From: Ascaris suum
Lineage: Eukaryota > Nematoda > Chromadorea > Rhabditida > Ascarididae
NCBI GenBank assembly: GCA_013433145.1
Contig: CM024187.1
Coordinates: forward strand, 15,241,826-15,305,825
Reading direction: 5' to 3'
Length of the DNA: 64,000 bases
Shown: one piece after another, positions 1 through 12,027 of the stretch
How the letters are laid out: the number at the start of each line of letters is the position of its first letter
How positions within the stretch are numbered: position 1 is the stretch's first letter
The notes under the pieces: generated by a model
The model's database searches: none
Told to the model about the DNA's origin: nothing
The model's input: only the letters and a program-made list of their open reading frames with translations
Program-made: the position numbers and the translations under genes

Positions 1-787
1 TAGAAATTCCTCATGACTCTGATGGCAATGAAACATAACAGTGAACCTTCAAATGCGATATACTTGACGTGTAGACAGCTAACGTAGAATCCAAGCAACA
101 AAAGGCACAACTTCCTACGCCATCATCTTAACCAACGCCGTTGTCTGAGCTGGAAGGGAAGTGGTAAGCAAGGCAAAGAAACTGCGACATCAACTTTCGA
201 TGAAATATGTCAACTTCGAGGTGCGCACAGCATCTGCTACAACCCGTGGCATTCGACAGAGACTACACTTCCCTAAGGAGTCGATTCCCAATTTTGAAGA
301 ATGATCGTGGTTTCCAAAAACGGAGAGAAATTTTTGATCAAGCAAAAGCAGTGAAATTTTAGCACCATCAAATCTTTATGACATCTACGAAAGAAAGAAC
401 TGTGCATCAACTTTTCATTTATTCCATAGGAACTTCCAATTCTTTCCTAAGGCTGTTGAAATTTAATGGTCCTAAAGCGCTACAAACCTATAGATTCACA
501 TAGGCTTTCCTACAGCTTAGTCTTGGCAACGTAAACATCCACAGCCTATTTTTACTGTTACATCCAAAAGACTCACAATGTGTAGCAAACGCTTTCAAAA
601 ACGTTGAGCGGATGTGCTCGGCTATTCATTACATACAACTGGTACGATACGTGCACACAGATTTGCATACAACTGCATAGTATACATATGCATCACGAAC
701 ACCAGTGTCTACATATAGGTAGATGTGCATATTTTATGTATATATAAATAGATGTTTTGTTTCGCGGCATATATATAAATATAAATA

Positions 788-791
<4 letters not shown>

Positions 792-862
<71 letters not shown>
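792..862. repeat. (TA)n microsatellite
   Basis: An uninterrupted alternating AT tract of about 71 bp inside a longer AT-rich run (760-862). Similar tracts occur at 9815, 42251 and 54625. Confidence 0.97.
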
Positions 863-865
<3 letters not shown>

Positions 866-2763
866 AAAAAAATTATGCCACTTAAAATGTTGGAATGAAA
901 AATAAGCTCCTCAGCTCCTCACCGAAGACAAGTTTAAAAACCTAGACTAGTTCAGGGGCATGAAGCTTTAGTAAGGTCATTCGATAGACCCTTCAGCACT
1001 TTCTGTCGACATGGCAGGCCTCTGAACATGCGTAAAACGACGTACACTCGTACATTATAAAACAGGTATTTTTAGGAAAGGTTAAGGGACAGTGATAAAA
1101 ACGATGCTTTCTAGTGCACCTTCCTCGAGCCTAGCGATCGTTCTTGTATGTATAATTAAACGCCGCCAAATCGGAATAACTTCTGATGCAACATCAGGTA
1201 AACGAAAAAACTTTTTGGTTTCACAATCGTGCAATAAACAAGTACTGACGAGATCGGAAGAAGCCAAGCAAGTATGCCAGCAGTTGCCCCAGACAGAATA
1301 TCAGCACGATTCACTTTGAAGAAAACACATAATAGCCGAATAAACACAAAGCAAGAAACTAATTTCCCGGTGTGATGGTCCATATCTTTGCAGCAAAAGG
1401 ATGAAATCCATCGGCATGTGCCAAAGCAGTCTTTACAACCACATCGCACAATTTCGCCCTTTCCTTACAAATACATTCGCTTCCAAAGACTAATCGATGC
1501 AAAAACCAATATACCATCCATGCATTTCCATTTGCGATGAAGAAATGGAATGGATGACATGCAACCTTGTCTTCATCATAATTCAACAGTCTTTCGCCGA
1601 TTTTCTGCTCTCAAAATCAATGAAAAAGCATAAGATTAGAATACTTATTCTTTCAACTAGCAACACAAATCAGCACATCTCTATTCAAAATCCAAGAAAT
1701 AAATGGAGCGTAGAGAACTCCTGTGCATACTGAATTTGCTCGAAAATAAAAATAACGGAAAAAATTGAAACGACTTAGCAGAAATTAGAAAGGAAAAAAC
1801 TCGTTTGCCTTGCAATTCATTTGTTTGTACATACCGCCAATTAACCATCCACCAACTTTCTGTTAAACAATGCCATTAAAACTGATAATAAGCCACTGAC
1901 AATTTTCCCAACTTATCCTCCACTTATGCAGACAGCACTTTAAAAGCACTAAACTGTATAAAACGTAGACGGTATATGTGGAATGCTGTGCACAGCAATG
2001 ACAATATTCCAACATATAACGAACAGAAGAAAAGCAAGAGAAGCACAACGGTCAATTAAATAAGACCCAGAGAGAATACGGCGTCTTCGAAAAATGAACA
2101 CTCAGGTAATTTCTTGCACACAAATATAACGGGCATCAATCAATTCTTTAAAAAAATGCAAGCACTGAAAAGTTTTCGAACTCAGGAAAAGCAGTCTGGC
2201 CAAGTCGAAATAACGAAAAGGAGGAATGCTATAGGGATGGATCGGTGAAGCGACTGAAGTGTACAAATAAAGTGAAAAAAAGCTCATACCCCGTGAGAAC
2301 AGCTGTGTGCAGAACTGCGTTCGGCGGTGAATGAAGCAACGAAGTGCTATTAAAATGCGCCTCACGGCGTCACTCGTTAGAGACGACAACCAGCCCACAG
2401 AGCAAAGAGAAGCCGTCAAAAACGAGAAGCAGACAAAGAGCGTGAACCACACAGCTAACAGCTAGCAACTTACATCCATCCATCCCCCACCAACGAATTG
2501 CTCGGAAATCGATTTGCGCCTACCAGTGAAGAAGCTCATGCTAGAACATCGAAAGACAGCCTCTCGTAAGGACGTTAGATGTTCGTTATCCTTTGAGTGG
2601 AGTTGATTTGCCCTTTCCCTCTCTCGTTCCCAACTATCGGATTTTATGGCATAAGCTGACAACGGATACCCACTATGCTACAAATGAGACGATGCTTTTT
2701 GCGAGTTTTCAGTGATGCCCACATATCGACGTTCTGACGTCATCTATACTCCAGTTGCATGGT

Positions 2764-2789
2764 GCATTGAAATGACTGCATTTCAATGC
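2764..2789. repeat. Perfect 11-bp inverted repeat, 4-nt loop
   Basis: GCATTGAAATG and its exact reverse complement CATTTCAATGC are separated by ACTG. This is a compact hairpin on either strand. No known RNA family is recognised. Confidence 0.85.
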
Positions 2790-3295
2790 TCCACTTTTCC
2801 GGAGTGAATTAACTTGCCATGGCATAAGCTACAATGTGCACTAGTAACATAATTTCAGAAGGAAAGTATCGGTCCACATTTCCTTCATCGATGAGATGAC
2901 ACAATGCTGAAGTGCTACCTGTGCCACGCACAATTATTAAACCCAACCATCTCCCTCATGCTCGAAGTGTCAACGCTGTTTCAGCAAACACCTCAGCTGA
3001 GAGAGGCACTAGACTAGTGAATTAAACATCAGGTTATGCAACATGCGTCAGATGCAAAATTTTCAGTGTGTTTCTGATTAGTAGTATATGACTTGGCATC
3101 GCTACGCAGCAATCAGTGCGCGTTGTTAATGCATACAATGAACGAGAAGTGCGACTGTATTGGAACAACACGGATCAACTAATACCTTGTTTGATGAAAA
3201 TGCGACTGGCACTCATATAACGCCCCTCTTCATGCCACTCACCTTGATAAAGTTCGTTTAAAAGCAGGTTAGTGTTATCTACTTCAATTGCATAC

Positions 3296-3362
3296 CTTCT
3301 AAAGCTCTTTGAAACGACCAATCTGTGCAAAGCGTCACTTTTTTGGGGTCCTCATGGTTTTC
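3296..3362 (-). CDS. Possible further usp-3 exon
   Basis: Bounded by an acceptor TTTCTCGTGTCAG and a donor AGAAG|GTATGC. Reads NHEDPKKVTLCTDWSFQRAL, loosely like the segment after the DLSL block in USP3 (short hydrophilic linker, then VTL..C...F). No zinc or catalytic residue confirms it, and the DAHEF-type exon expected before it was not found. Treat as a guess. Confidence 0.25.
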
Positions 3363-4478
3363 CTGACACGAGAAAAACACAGACGCTATGCAAACGCTCG
3401 ATGATAAAATTCGGTGCCACGATAACGCAACGATATGCAGTAGATGCAGTTGAAACTTCTTTCGCCAGGCACTACCATTGCGGCCTCCAGCGTAGCAGTA
3501 TTTTCGTTGGCAACACTTTCAACGAGAACACCGGTTCATTTTCAGGTTCCGTTTAAGGACCAATTTAATTAATTATCACAAACAATGATGGAGGTGTACA
3601 TTTTTTTTAAAAGTTCGTCGCCCTTAACGATGTTTCTGCTTCACTTGTGAACGCATCGCTGACACTCCCTCACAACCACACTGCAAATTACTAAAATACC
3701 CTGACAGCAACTGCTTCAAGAAACCGCCTAATATAAATGCAAAACTGCGCGCTTTCATGCCCTGAAGAATGCGCACATTTAAGCATCTTCGCCGAATACA
3801 AATATGTACCAAAACAGCGTTCTTCACACAAAGCTTCAACTGCACTTCGAAATTTACGGCATTTAGAGTTGCAGCTCATAATCTCGAACCGAACTAGGAT
3901 CAAAAATTAGAGCAAGTAAATCCGATCGCCTCTCCATTACAGCTGAAACCTCTTCCCCATAAGTCCTTGACGGTGCATCGTAAAAGCAAGACTGAAGATA
4001 AAAGTTCTCTGCAACGAAAACAATACCTGTGCCGCGGATACATCGAATGCCACTAGAAAACGAACACGGATCAGCGCCCATGAAAATAGGCAAAACATAA
4101 TTCGTATCAATGGCTTATCGCTTAATCCAGAGAACAATCAGTAGGAAAATAGATCCTCCACATTCACAAATAACAAGAACTACTAGAAACCGACGGTTTC
4201 TCCTATATACAAACAAACATAAAGGTGTATAAAGGCGATAATTCGGAAAAAATGGACTTCTCGAGACAACACTTAAAGAGTTTCTGCCCGAGGCGGAAAT
4301 ATTGGCTGGCAAAATTGCAAACTTTAGTTTACCTTACTTAGCATAAAAAATGGTCGTTTTGCCGCTGCACAAATCTCTGTTGACCCACTTTTTTGTTGTT
4401 CAGACAAAAATCAGGCAATGTTACGCTACAAACACAGTCATCAAGTGCCCGAATAATACGTTAAATAAATTTGCAAAC

Positions 4479-4546
4479 AAATAGGAAAAGCATCTTTTTC
4501 AGCTCAACAACCATCGGTAGATTCTCATCTTCGCAATAAAACGTTG
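4479..4546 (-). CDS. usp-3: usp-3 candidate exon 8
   Basis: After a strong acceptor (GGTTTTTTTCAG) one frame reads [19 protein letters not shown], resembling the USP3 segment VSLVEEFRKTL that follows the short TRS block. The donor is a weak TTT|GTTTGC. The phase does not fit exon 7 directly, so either a microexon is missing or the boundary is wrong. Tentative. Confidence 0.5.
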
Positions 4547-7500
4547 CTGAAAAAAACCTCAAAAGATGTCAACAAAGGAAAGAGATATGAAACACAAACA
4601 GTGAAAATAAAAACGAACAAATTCGATGCACGAATCCGTCGATGCAGAAAAATTTACCAGTAGATTCACACTGATACTTCGAAATATTATCTATTACGAG
4701 CTGGACATACTTGAATTACGAAAGAAGCATTTAAGCGGCCTCACACAGCGTCTGAGTGAATTCGAGCTTTTCATGAGACGACGAGGCAACGTGGCACAAC
4801 GAGATATGAAAACATGACCAAATTTCTTGATATTGTAGTACACCTAACTTTACGAACCGAATAAATGGTTCTCCTTAGTAATTAAAAACGGCGTTATTAG
4901 GGAATGAGATCAGATGTTAGGCTGGCGTTTGTCATACTCAGCACCTCCTCGATGAAATTTGCACAGGACACGCATTACCTACATTTCCTGTGTTAGTCCC
5001 TCAATATCGCATAGAACCACATTCCGCAATCCTTTTTAGAATTACATTCACAATACAAGATTCCGCTCTGCAAGGCACCGGTACGATCTCTGCTTTATTT
5101 CATTTCTGGTCATGTTAACCAGTTTTCATTTTCTTACTTCCTCTCACAAAAATGGCATATCATTTTTCGCGCCTTCTGATGCATGGTCTTTTCTATCGAA
5201 TCAAAGTCACACCGCAGATGCATACAAGCATACATATAAACAGTCAAATGAATAAATTAATAAAACGACGTACGCTTGTGCCGGACGTTTATCTGCCGTC
5301 AATAATGGCATAGAGCTACGGGTATTATATCGTGGAGTACGCGTTTCAATACCACCACCAACAACATCGTCGACTTCAAGTGGTGGTAACGAACAAATAA
5401 AATAACGAAACATCTGAACCGAACTGCAAAAAGAACATCTTACCCTATGTTAATGGATAACAGTTAGTGCAGAGCACAACAATGAATAACTGCTCTTTTC
5501 GGCATTTTCTTCACTCCGCCTCACAATTTTTCCTTGCTTGTTGAAAGAAAATAAAGCTACTCAAGATTCACCTATACACCTGAGGTGGATAGTGTGCAAG
5601 GTCCAGTGGGAAGACACTATCATAATTTTTGTACCTATGTATAGTCCATAAGCTTGCTGCAGTCACTATCGCATAGTACCGCTGATCAGAATGTGATGTG
5701 AATATGCATTTAAAATAGCACTTCCGGTTGAAACTGATAACAAGAAGCATACTCAACAACAGATAAATCCATACGCAGCCACATTAAAAATCACGATACG
5801 ATCGCATGAAATAATCCGTGAAAAAACATAACGGCACAAGTATTCGAATAAGCTTGGCTAATCCACATCACAGTTTGATGTTATTCGCACTGAAAAGGTT
5901 GCACCCAAACATACTTCGATAAGAGACTCTTTAAACATAAATCCACATTGTTTTCAAGCCAACTGACGTGTTCACAATCAGACTTCAGCATTCAATGACG
6001 CCACTACCACCTACGACATTTTTATTGTTTGAACTTTTGATGGCCTTCATTTCATGCAGTTTATTGATATTTGAAAGTCAATTTCATACATTTATGCCAA
6101 CAGGGTATATTATTATATCAACCAACGTGAAAAATCTACGTATCATTTAACGTAAACGCTTCACGATCATGAACGTAGACCATTAATTTTCTTCTCCCCA
6201 GCATTCCCCCTCCATCACTATAATCTGGGAGGAATGTCGCGCAGACGATATGGCTGGCAAGAGATATCGTGAAAAGTTAGGAAAACTTCCAACAAGAATA
6301 TCCTGCGCGGAAAAATGCAAAATGTGAGAGCATCGAAAGATGGAGGGAAAGAAACAGCCATACGAAAGTGTTACAAATCAAACTCACTTCAGCGCCTGAA
6401 GTACAGAGTTCATGAAGCAACTATTGCCGAGATTTTTTAGCCCTCGTAGTTTCTTCTCCTCAACGGTAATCGCCTTCACAGCAGGCATTATACAAAGCAT
6501 TGATGTGGTCGACTCTTGGCTTGGATCCTCCTAGAAGTAGAAAACAGAAATGCTGACGGTACAATATGAATGGTGGCTCATTTAGTACTGCAGGGTATTC
6601 CATATGATTTGCAACTCCGGAAGAATTCAGAGGTTTATCAATTTTTACAAGGCTTTTACCAAATTCTATTAGTTTCTATGAATTTCTTCAGCACTTATAA
6701 AGCTGCAATCACATAACAGACAAATTCAATGGATAACACTCAACGTATACAAATATGTTTAGATGTGATGAGATGTCGACATTCAACGTCCATCGACTAA
6801 AAGATCACCATTACATGACGTTAATAAATAAACTCTCCAAATGACATTTTCATTGTTTGATTTTTGATAAACGCCAGATAGACTCACTTTAAAACGCAAA
6901 GCCTCACTAGTGCGCTAGAAACATTCACTGTTTTTCTCTAAACACCCCTCCCCTCCCCCACCCTTTAAGACTTCAACCGCGAAAAGAGAAAAAAAACTGA
7001 AGTGTCACTCATTTTCTTACATTGCTTCATAAGCATTCCGTTTAATCTCGCGCATTAAAATCAGTAAGAAAAAAAAAGAAGTTCATGTGTTCGAAAGATT
7101 TTCGGGAATCGAAATCGGCATATATGAGTGACACAAGCATCCATCAGCAGATTAAAATCTACCTTCGAAGACTTCTGTCTCAATCTCAAATCTGGATAAC
7201 CTAGCGTCTTGTATTTTAGGATTGCTTTAGTGAGTTTGCAATAGTAGAGGTGTGATTTACTAAAATAAAAAGCAGCGAAATCACTGTACAATAACATAAA
7301 TCACGAAGGCGAACCTTCCTCTTGCGTTTTCTCAGTGTCCTTGGAATACCTACGAAGTTTTCATTTGAAGAATTCTGTAACGCATTTGCATTCTGCAACA
7401 TGTGCGAATTAACTGTTGATAGGGGAGTGTTTTTTTGCGTGCCAATCTGTGGGCTGCTTTGAACGTGAGATGGCTTCGTCTCATCCATCTCGGCACACTC

Positions 7501-9811
7501 ATCGCCGCTTGATGTGAGATGAAATTCAACTCCACGTGCTCTAAAAGAATAAACCAACTTAAGCAAGCATGTAAAACACAAAACACCATTCAAAAGATCA
7601 CTAAACTTAATAGCGCTTCATTTGAAGGCAAATGCTTAACCAGATTTGAGTAGTTTTCACAATCGAAATATTATTTCTTGAAAAAATCCTTTGAAAGATC
7701 ATCGAGTCAGCTCAAAAGATGCAAGTTCACTGGGGCCATTCTTGTCTAGAAATATTTTATTCTAATCAGCATAAGGAACAGTAACGAGCCGATGTTTCAA
7801 TGAACTTTCCACTAGGATGCTTTCATATCAAAACGCTATCGTGCATGTGCAATGCGCAAAAATAAGCTGATTTTTTTAACTGTACGATAAAGTCAATAAG
7901 AATATTTAACACCAAAAATCGGAGTAGCCGAAGAGATTTTCCACCTCAAAGGCGATAGCAAAATTAGGAATGCAATTTTCAAATGAAAGTTGCAATGTAT
8001 TCGAGGAAGAGAAATGAGAGCGCACATTATTGAGGGAACTATTGCTGGAAGAAGGCACAGTATATGCTAGTGAAGTTGCTTTACAAAAGATCAAAACAAA
8101 AAACAATTGGAAATATCAGTGGTGACAACATACCATGAAAAAATCTAGTACAGGTGTGCACACAGGATGTCAGTCACGGCACTAATGTGCACAAAAGTTT
8201 AAAGATGAACTGAGAACAAAACTGAACAACAAGCTCAATTACCTGCCATTTTCGGAACAGGATGCCTCATCGGGTTCATAATCTTCGTCCTGTTCGGTAG
8301 CGACTTGTACCTCCAGAGTGTCGATCTCATCCGCAATGAAGAATGTCTGCTTGACACGCTCCGCTTTCCGGCGCTCCTCCCCCACATCGTCATCACAAAA
8401 AATTGGAGGTGAATCGGTTGCCGAGATTTCAATTATTTCTTCAGGTTCCGGCACCGATTCGTACTTCGCCGAAGAATAGCTATGGTCTTCGCTACTGAAA
8501 AATTGCAAACGACTTTCAACCACCAACACAACTTGGCAGGTTGCTTCCAGTAAAACACTAAATATCTGTGCCATCAATTCTCAGGTAGTCTGCGTTACCT
8601 GGATCAAAATCATAAGAAGCGGCATGTGATCTAATAACATGAACGAAAACATGTGCGCCGAACGTTGTTTTCAGCTGGATTGAGAACAGGGTCGTGAAAG
8701 TTTGGAATAGCCATCTCTCGCTCTTATCCAAGCACAGAATGTTTCAATTTTCCTTAGCTGCTGACCTGTCAACCCAACGGTCTCATACTTGGATCTCAGC
8801 GCTGCCTTATTCTGCTCTCTTCGTATCTTACGTGCATTGTCATTCTCATCGCTTTTTTACTTCATTATGTTGCACTTATTGCCACATTGCTTGAATAGTT
8901 TTTGTCTAGTGTCACATCAACGATTTTCTCTGTTCTGTAAAAAAGGATCACCTATCTAATTTCAGCTACGATCACCATAAATGAACAAACGTAAACAGCA
9001 TGTAGCCGTGAGCTGGAAGAGCTACTAATCAAACTTGCCGCTATGGATCAGCAGAATGAAAGCAATAGGAAAATACATTGTTATGCTTATCGCTCTTCCC
9101 ACCCCCTCAAAAATACATCAGTTAAATCCACCTGCCATTTGCTAATAATTTAAGGCTCACCTAAAAAATGACACAAGCCTGTCACCTCATCGATAAATGA
9201 ACACCAAGAAAGCGCCTTATCGTCTCGTCTAAAACTGCTTACTACTAGCTTCCTAAGCCCACTTTGACGACAGTCAAAAACGGCATACCACAGTGTCCAA
9301 TTAATTGAACTCTCACTGTGTGACGGCTGTCGTAAGTAGCAACCAGTCACCTGGTCACCATGTTTGATGTCCAAAGAAAAAGATTAAGATAGTTTAACTA
9401 TTTCTTGGTACAAGCGATGAAATCCGCGATGAGAAGAATCCCTCAGACCACAGGTTACGTGATGTGGTGTAGCGCACAAGCTTGCACAATCTGCGGCTTT
9501 TGCAATTCCACCACTCACACCGATCGATAGGGCGGTACGAATAATTGAAGGAAATGGGGTAATGTCCAGTAAGACAAGATTCAATCGCTAGCTCTAATCT
9601 GTAGGCAAAATATCACCTTTTTTCCTGCATCAACTTGCTGTATAAAACTAAACAAATTTCCGCATCGTTCGATGCAAAACTCACATATTTAAATAAAATA
9701 CATCATTTTTAGGTATCCATATCACATACAGAAACCAACTGAAACGAGAATGTGTTTGGGCAATCAATCCCCCAATACCGCACACCACACAGTTTAGACT
9801 CAGCTTCGGCA

Positions 9812-9897
<86 letters not shown>

Positions 9898-12018
9898 TAT
9901 ACAAAGTACCATGAAGATTACCGAGAGCAATTGTAGAACTCGAGTGATGACCGAACAGACGCAATTTTGTGATCGTCAGTATCGCAGCCGACAAAATCAT
10001 CGCATTGGTAACTGTAAATTTTTTTGGAATTGGTGACCAGCATATTTTCAAGCTTGAACAAAATAAGGAAGTAAATGCATATAATAGTATCGGATGACGT
10101 CACCAACCTCTGCATTCACCTAGTATTAGCGTCACTTCCTTGTCATGTACGACGCTACTCTTGGCAGGCGCACGAGATACAAATTGAAATTTTTGTCGAG
10201 TTGCAGGTGACACAGATGCGTTTAAAGACCCTCGCGGAATCTTACCCATCAGTTTTTGCTTTCGAAATTTGCACTGTGCTTCTGGGCAACAGTCATTTCA
10301 CACGAACATGAGCGGTAAACCTCCGCTGTTTTGTGCTGTTCGTATCTCGAAGGTGAGATGCTCGTCGCTAATTTGGCACTGAGTCGTTTCAACTATGCAC
10401 TATGCAACGATTATAGTAAGTTCTTTAAGGAAACTGGCGAAGAGCGCTATTCGAAACGTTCCATTCGTGGCACAGCTGTTTGTCACCTTCGTCACCAAAT
10501 AGCTCATTTATTAATTAAGAAATATCTAGCATTTGCCTGATGACAGTCCGAGCCCATTTAAAATTTCGTACTTACTGAAAAGCGTTCTAATTTCACCAGT
10601 ACGGGATTTTTAAAAGAACGATAAACAATTTATATCCAGCATCACGTGAATTATTTTTCCCTAAATAGAATATCAAACTCAAAAGACGAAAAGATATAAA
10701 TTAAAACCCATGATTATTGTGAGGATAAACTAGCTATAAAGAGTAACTAACCAAAAAACGCTGTAATTGTGACAGTCCATACAAATGGAGTGACCAGGGT
10801 AAGTTCTATAATGCTTGAGGCCATCCTGGTTGACGTATCGACCACAGTGTATGAGGCCACATGAGAGACACAGCCAAGGGCACTGCGATGTGCCACATTC
10901 CACACAGTTCCAGTTACCCTCCTCTCTGCAGTATTATTTAAGCATATATTTATAAATTTTACATAGGGCTGACTTTTCAAAAAAAGACTAATTGTCCCGA
11001 ACCAGTGAGTAGGGATAACTTCATTTAATTTAGTTTAAAAAGTGCCAAGAAACTCCCAAAAAGTTCTTTTCAAAAATCACAGTCGCATCGACACCCTCCA
11101 TCACTCCTACGGAAAAAAAACTTCTTGGAAATACCTTTGCTTAATTTGCTGCGATGCAATTTCCGATGCACCAGCACTTACGCCATCTAATAATCTGTTC
11201 ACCTCTCATAGCTGTCGATGCTGTTGAAAGGAAGCTTGCAAACAATGTAATTTTGCAGCTTCGGATTTTTTTAATCTCAAATTCAGTTTTTTAAGGCCTT
11301 ATAAAGGGAAAAAAACAAATGTATAATTGACCACTAATGAAATTGAGAAAATCGGGATTTAATCCAGGCAACAGAAGCCAAGAGCTGTTGTAATCAAATG
11401 CCAACCCTGCTTGGCGCAAAAGCAAAGCAATTTCTACATGTGCTTGCAATAAATCTGCAACCTTAGATGCAAGCTGTGATAATCGCAAAAATCGCGTAAA
11501 TTTAGATGGCGAGGAACTTCCAACGAACCTAGATTTTTAAATCAAGATACACAACTGCGGTAATAATTTTGAAACGGTTTGACATTTGGTGCATAATTCT
11601 GAGGCAGCTGTGGTAACGAAAAGCTTTCTTTCCTTCAAGATCTCAATTTTTTCTCTTCAAAATCCTCCTTCAAAGAACGACTCCCATTCGATTCCGGTAT
11701 TCTGAGTGCATCATTCGAAGCGATACACTTCTGCAATAAATCTACCTCAGTCATCATAAACATATAAGGGAGGATAATGAAGAACAAACAGCATAGAAAA
11801 GAAATAAGCGAAAAGAATAGAACTTACGCGGCGAACGAAACATCATATTTTTTCTTAAGTAATAACAGATTGCGCGTCTGCAATGCGGAGTTACTATGTG
11901 AGTTGGATGATCGCTTCTGTTTGTGTACTTCGCCGTTCCCACAACGGAATCGTTTCAATTGCTCAAGATCCAACTGTGCAATGCAGACTGACCGCGAGAG
12001 GTGAGGACAATCCACCAT
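4479..12018 (-). CDS. usp-3: USP3-type ubiquitin-specific protease (N-terminal two thirds; 3' part unresolved)
   Basis: Deubiquitinase of the USP (C19) family; USP3 relatives remove ubiquitin from histones H2A/H2B in the nucleus. Exons on the minus strand: 12018-11828, 10925-10752, 10011-9922, 8494-8243, 7540-7315, 6530-6388, 5423-5274 and a tentative 4546-4479. Phases agree at every junction through 5274. The start reads [14 protein letters not shown], as in USP3. A UBP zinc finger follows (C4, H6, C71, C74, C83, C86, C91, H102, H109, C112, C115, C122, C125), including [16 protein letters not shown]. Then come an acidic linker and a basic RKRKRK stretch near 306-311. The Cys box [18 protein letters not shown] has catalytic C349, and the next exon reads [11 protein letters not shown]. 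Human USP3 has its Cys near 168, so the linker here is about 180 residues longer. Later catalytic boxes (Asp/His) were not found; they may lie in 1-4478 or beyond the window. Confidence 0.88.
5274..5423 (-). CDS. usp-3: usp-3 exon 7: segment after Cys box
   Basis: Acceptor TTCTTTTTGCAG; encodes [19 protein letters not shown] followed by a Thr/Arg stretch [12 protein letters not shown]. This aligns by eye with the USP3 block YF.ELP..E followed by YHTRS. The likely donor is AAGC|GTACGT. That leaves phase 2, whereas the next candidate exon (4546-4479) needs phase 1 input. A small unlocated exon of length 2 modulo 3 may therefore sit between 5273 and 4547; AGCGGAATCTT after a TTGCAG near 5069 is one possibility. 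Confidence 0.8.
6388..6530 (-). CDS. usp-3: usp-3 exon 6: catalytic Cys box
   Basis: Starts after TTCTACTTCTAG and encodes 47 residues ending [18 protein letters not shown], the USP Cys box (family form GL.NLGN.CF.N..LQ.L), with the nucleophile at residue 349. The donor AA|GTGAGT leaves two bases that complete Asn with the next exon (5423-5274), which reads [17 protein letters not shown]. That matches the segment after the Cys box in USP3 proteins. Confidence 0.9.
7315..7540 (-). CDS. usp-3: usp-3 exon 5: linker with basic motif
   Basis: Begins [14 protein letters not shown] after the acceptor TTCTTTTAG and ends RTLRKRKRK at a donor AAG|GTTCGC. The middle is Ser/Thr/Asn/Gln-rich and looks disordered. 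The terminal basic run is a plausible nuclear localisation signal, fitting a histone deubiquitinase. The phase (one completing base, then 75 codons) agrees with both neighbouring exons. Confidence 0.78.
8243..8494 (-). CDS. usp-3: usp-3 exon 4: acidic linker
   Basis: Joined at phase 2 to exon 3 (CG+T gives Arg). Encodes 84 residues rich in Glu/Asp ([28 protein letters not shown]). No fold is recognised. It lies between the zinc finger and the protease domain, where human USP3 has only a short spacer. The donor GGCAG|GTAATT matches the phase of the next exon. The open frame continues upstream to an ATG at 8574, but the strong TTTTTCAG acceptor at 8495-8500 and the phase match argue that the exon starts at 8494. 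Confidence 0.8.
9815..9894. repeat. (TA)n microsatellite
   Basis: About 80 bp of uninterrupted AT alternation within usp-3 intron 3, about 30 bp past the exon 3 donor in the direction of transcription. Confidence 0.97.
10752..10925 (-). CDS. usp-3: usp-3 exon 2: UBP zinc finger core
   Basis: Encodes residues 65-121, NWNCVECG...[15 protein letters not shown]...GHSICMDC. The Cys/His spacing is that of the zf-UBP domain, which binds the free C-terminal glycines of ubiquitin. The acceptor is ATACTGCAG and the donor TTTG|GTTAGT. It enters at phase 2 from exon 1 (which ends GC|GTAAGTTC) and leaves at phase 2. The next exon, 10011-9922, completes the domain with [11 protein letters not shown], the usual end of the finger. 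Confidence 0.9.
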
Positions 12019-12021
12019 CAC

Positions 12022-12027
12022 CTGAAA
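12022..12027 (-). promoter_or_regulatory. Likely trans-splice acceptor of usp-3
   Basis: On the minus strand AAATTTCAG is followed by GTG and then the ATG at 12018, leaving a 3-nt 5' UTR. An acceptor this close to the start codon is typical of spliced-leader addition in nematodes. A cis-spliced non-coding first exon is the alternative. Confidence 0.55.

Larger units (their letters stand above)
1..4478. other. Left edge region: presumed usp-3 3' exons not resolved
   Basis: USP3 proteins continue about 300 residues past the last exon placed, so this stretch should contain introns and downstream exons or lie at the end of a truncated gene. I searched the minus strand for the QQDAHEF, HLKRF, GHYTAY and FNDS boxes and did not find them. 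The region holds a (TA)n tract (792-862), a perfect hairpin (2764-2789) and a TGGCATAAGCT word repeated at 2647 and 2820. No other gene is supported. Confidence 0.4.

Noticed and set aside
1156..1586. Minus-strand frames with hydrophobic stretches that might be a membrane protein
   Set aside because: Two overlapping frames, neither with a recognisable motif; no matching splice partners. Could still hide a usp-3 exon, but nothing shows it.
3601..3800. Minus-strand frame with GGFLKQLL and CGC resembling the USP3 zinc-ribbon block
   Set aside because: Only a C-x-C is present where two C-x-x-C pairs are expected, and no intron fits.
9709..10051. Open frames with long Ile-Tyr repeats (also at 42088-42376 and 54554-54784)
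   Set aside because: These are translations of (TA)n microsatellites, not proteins.
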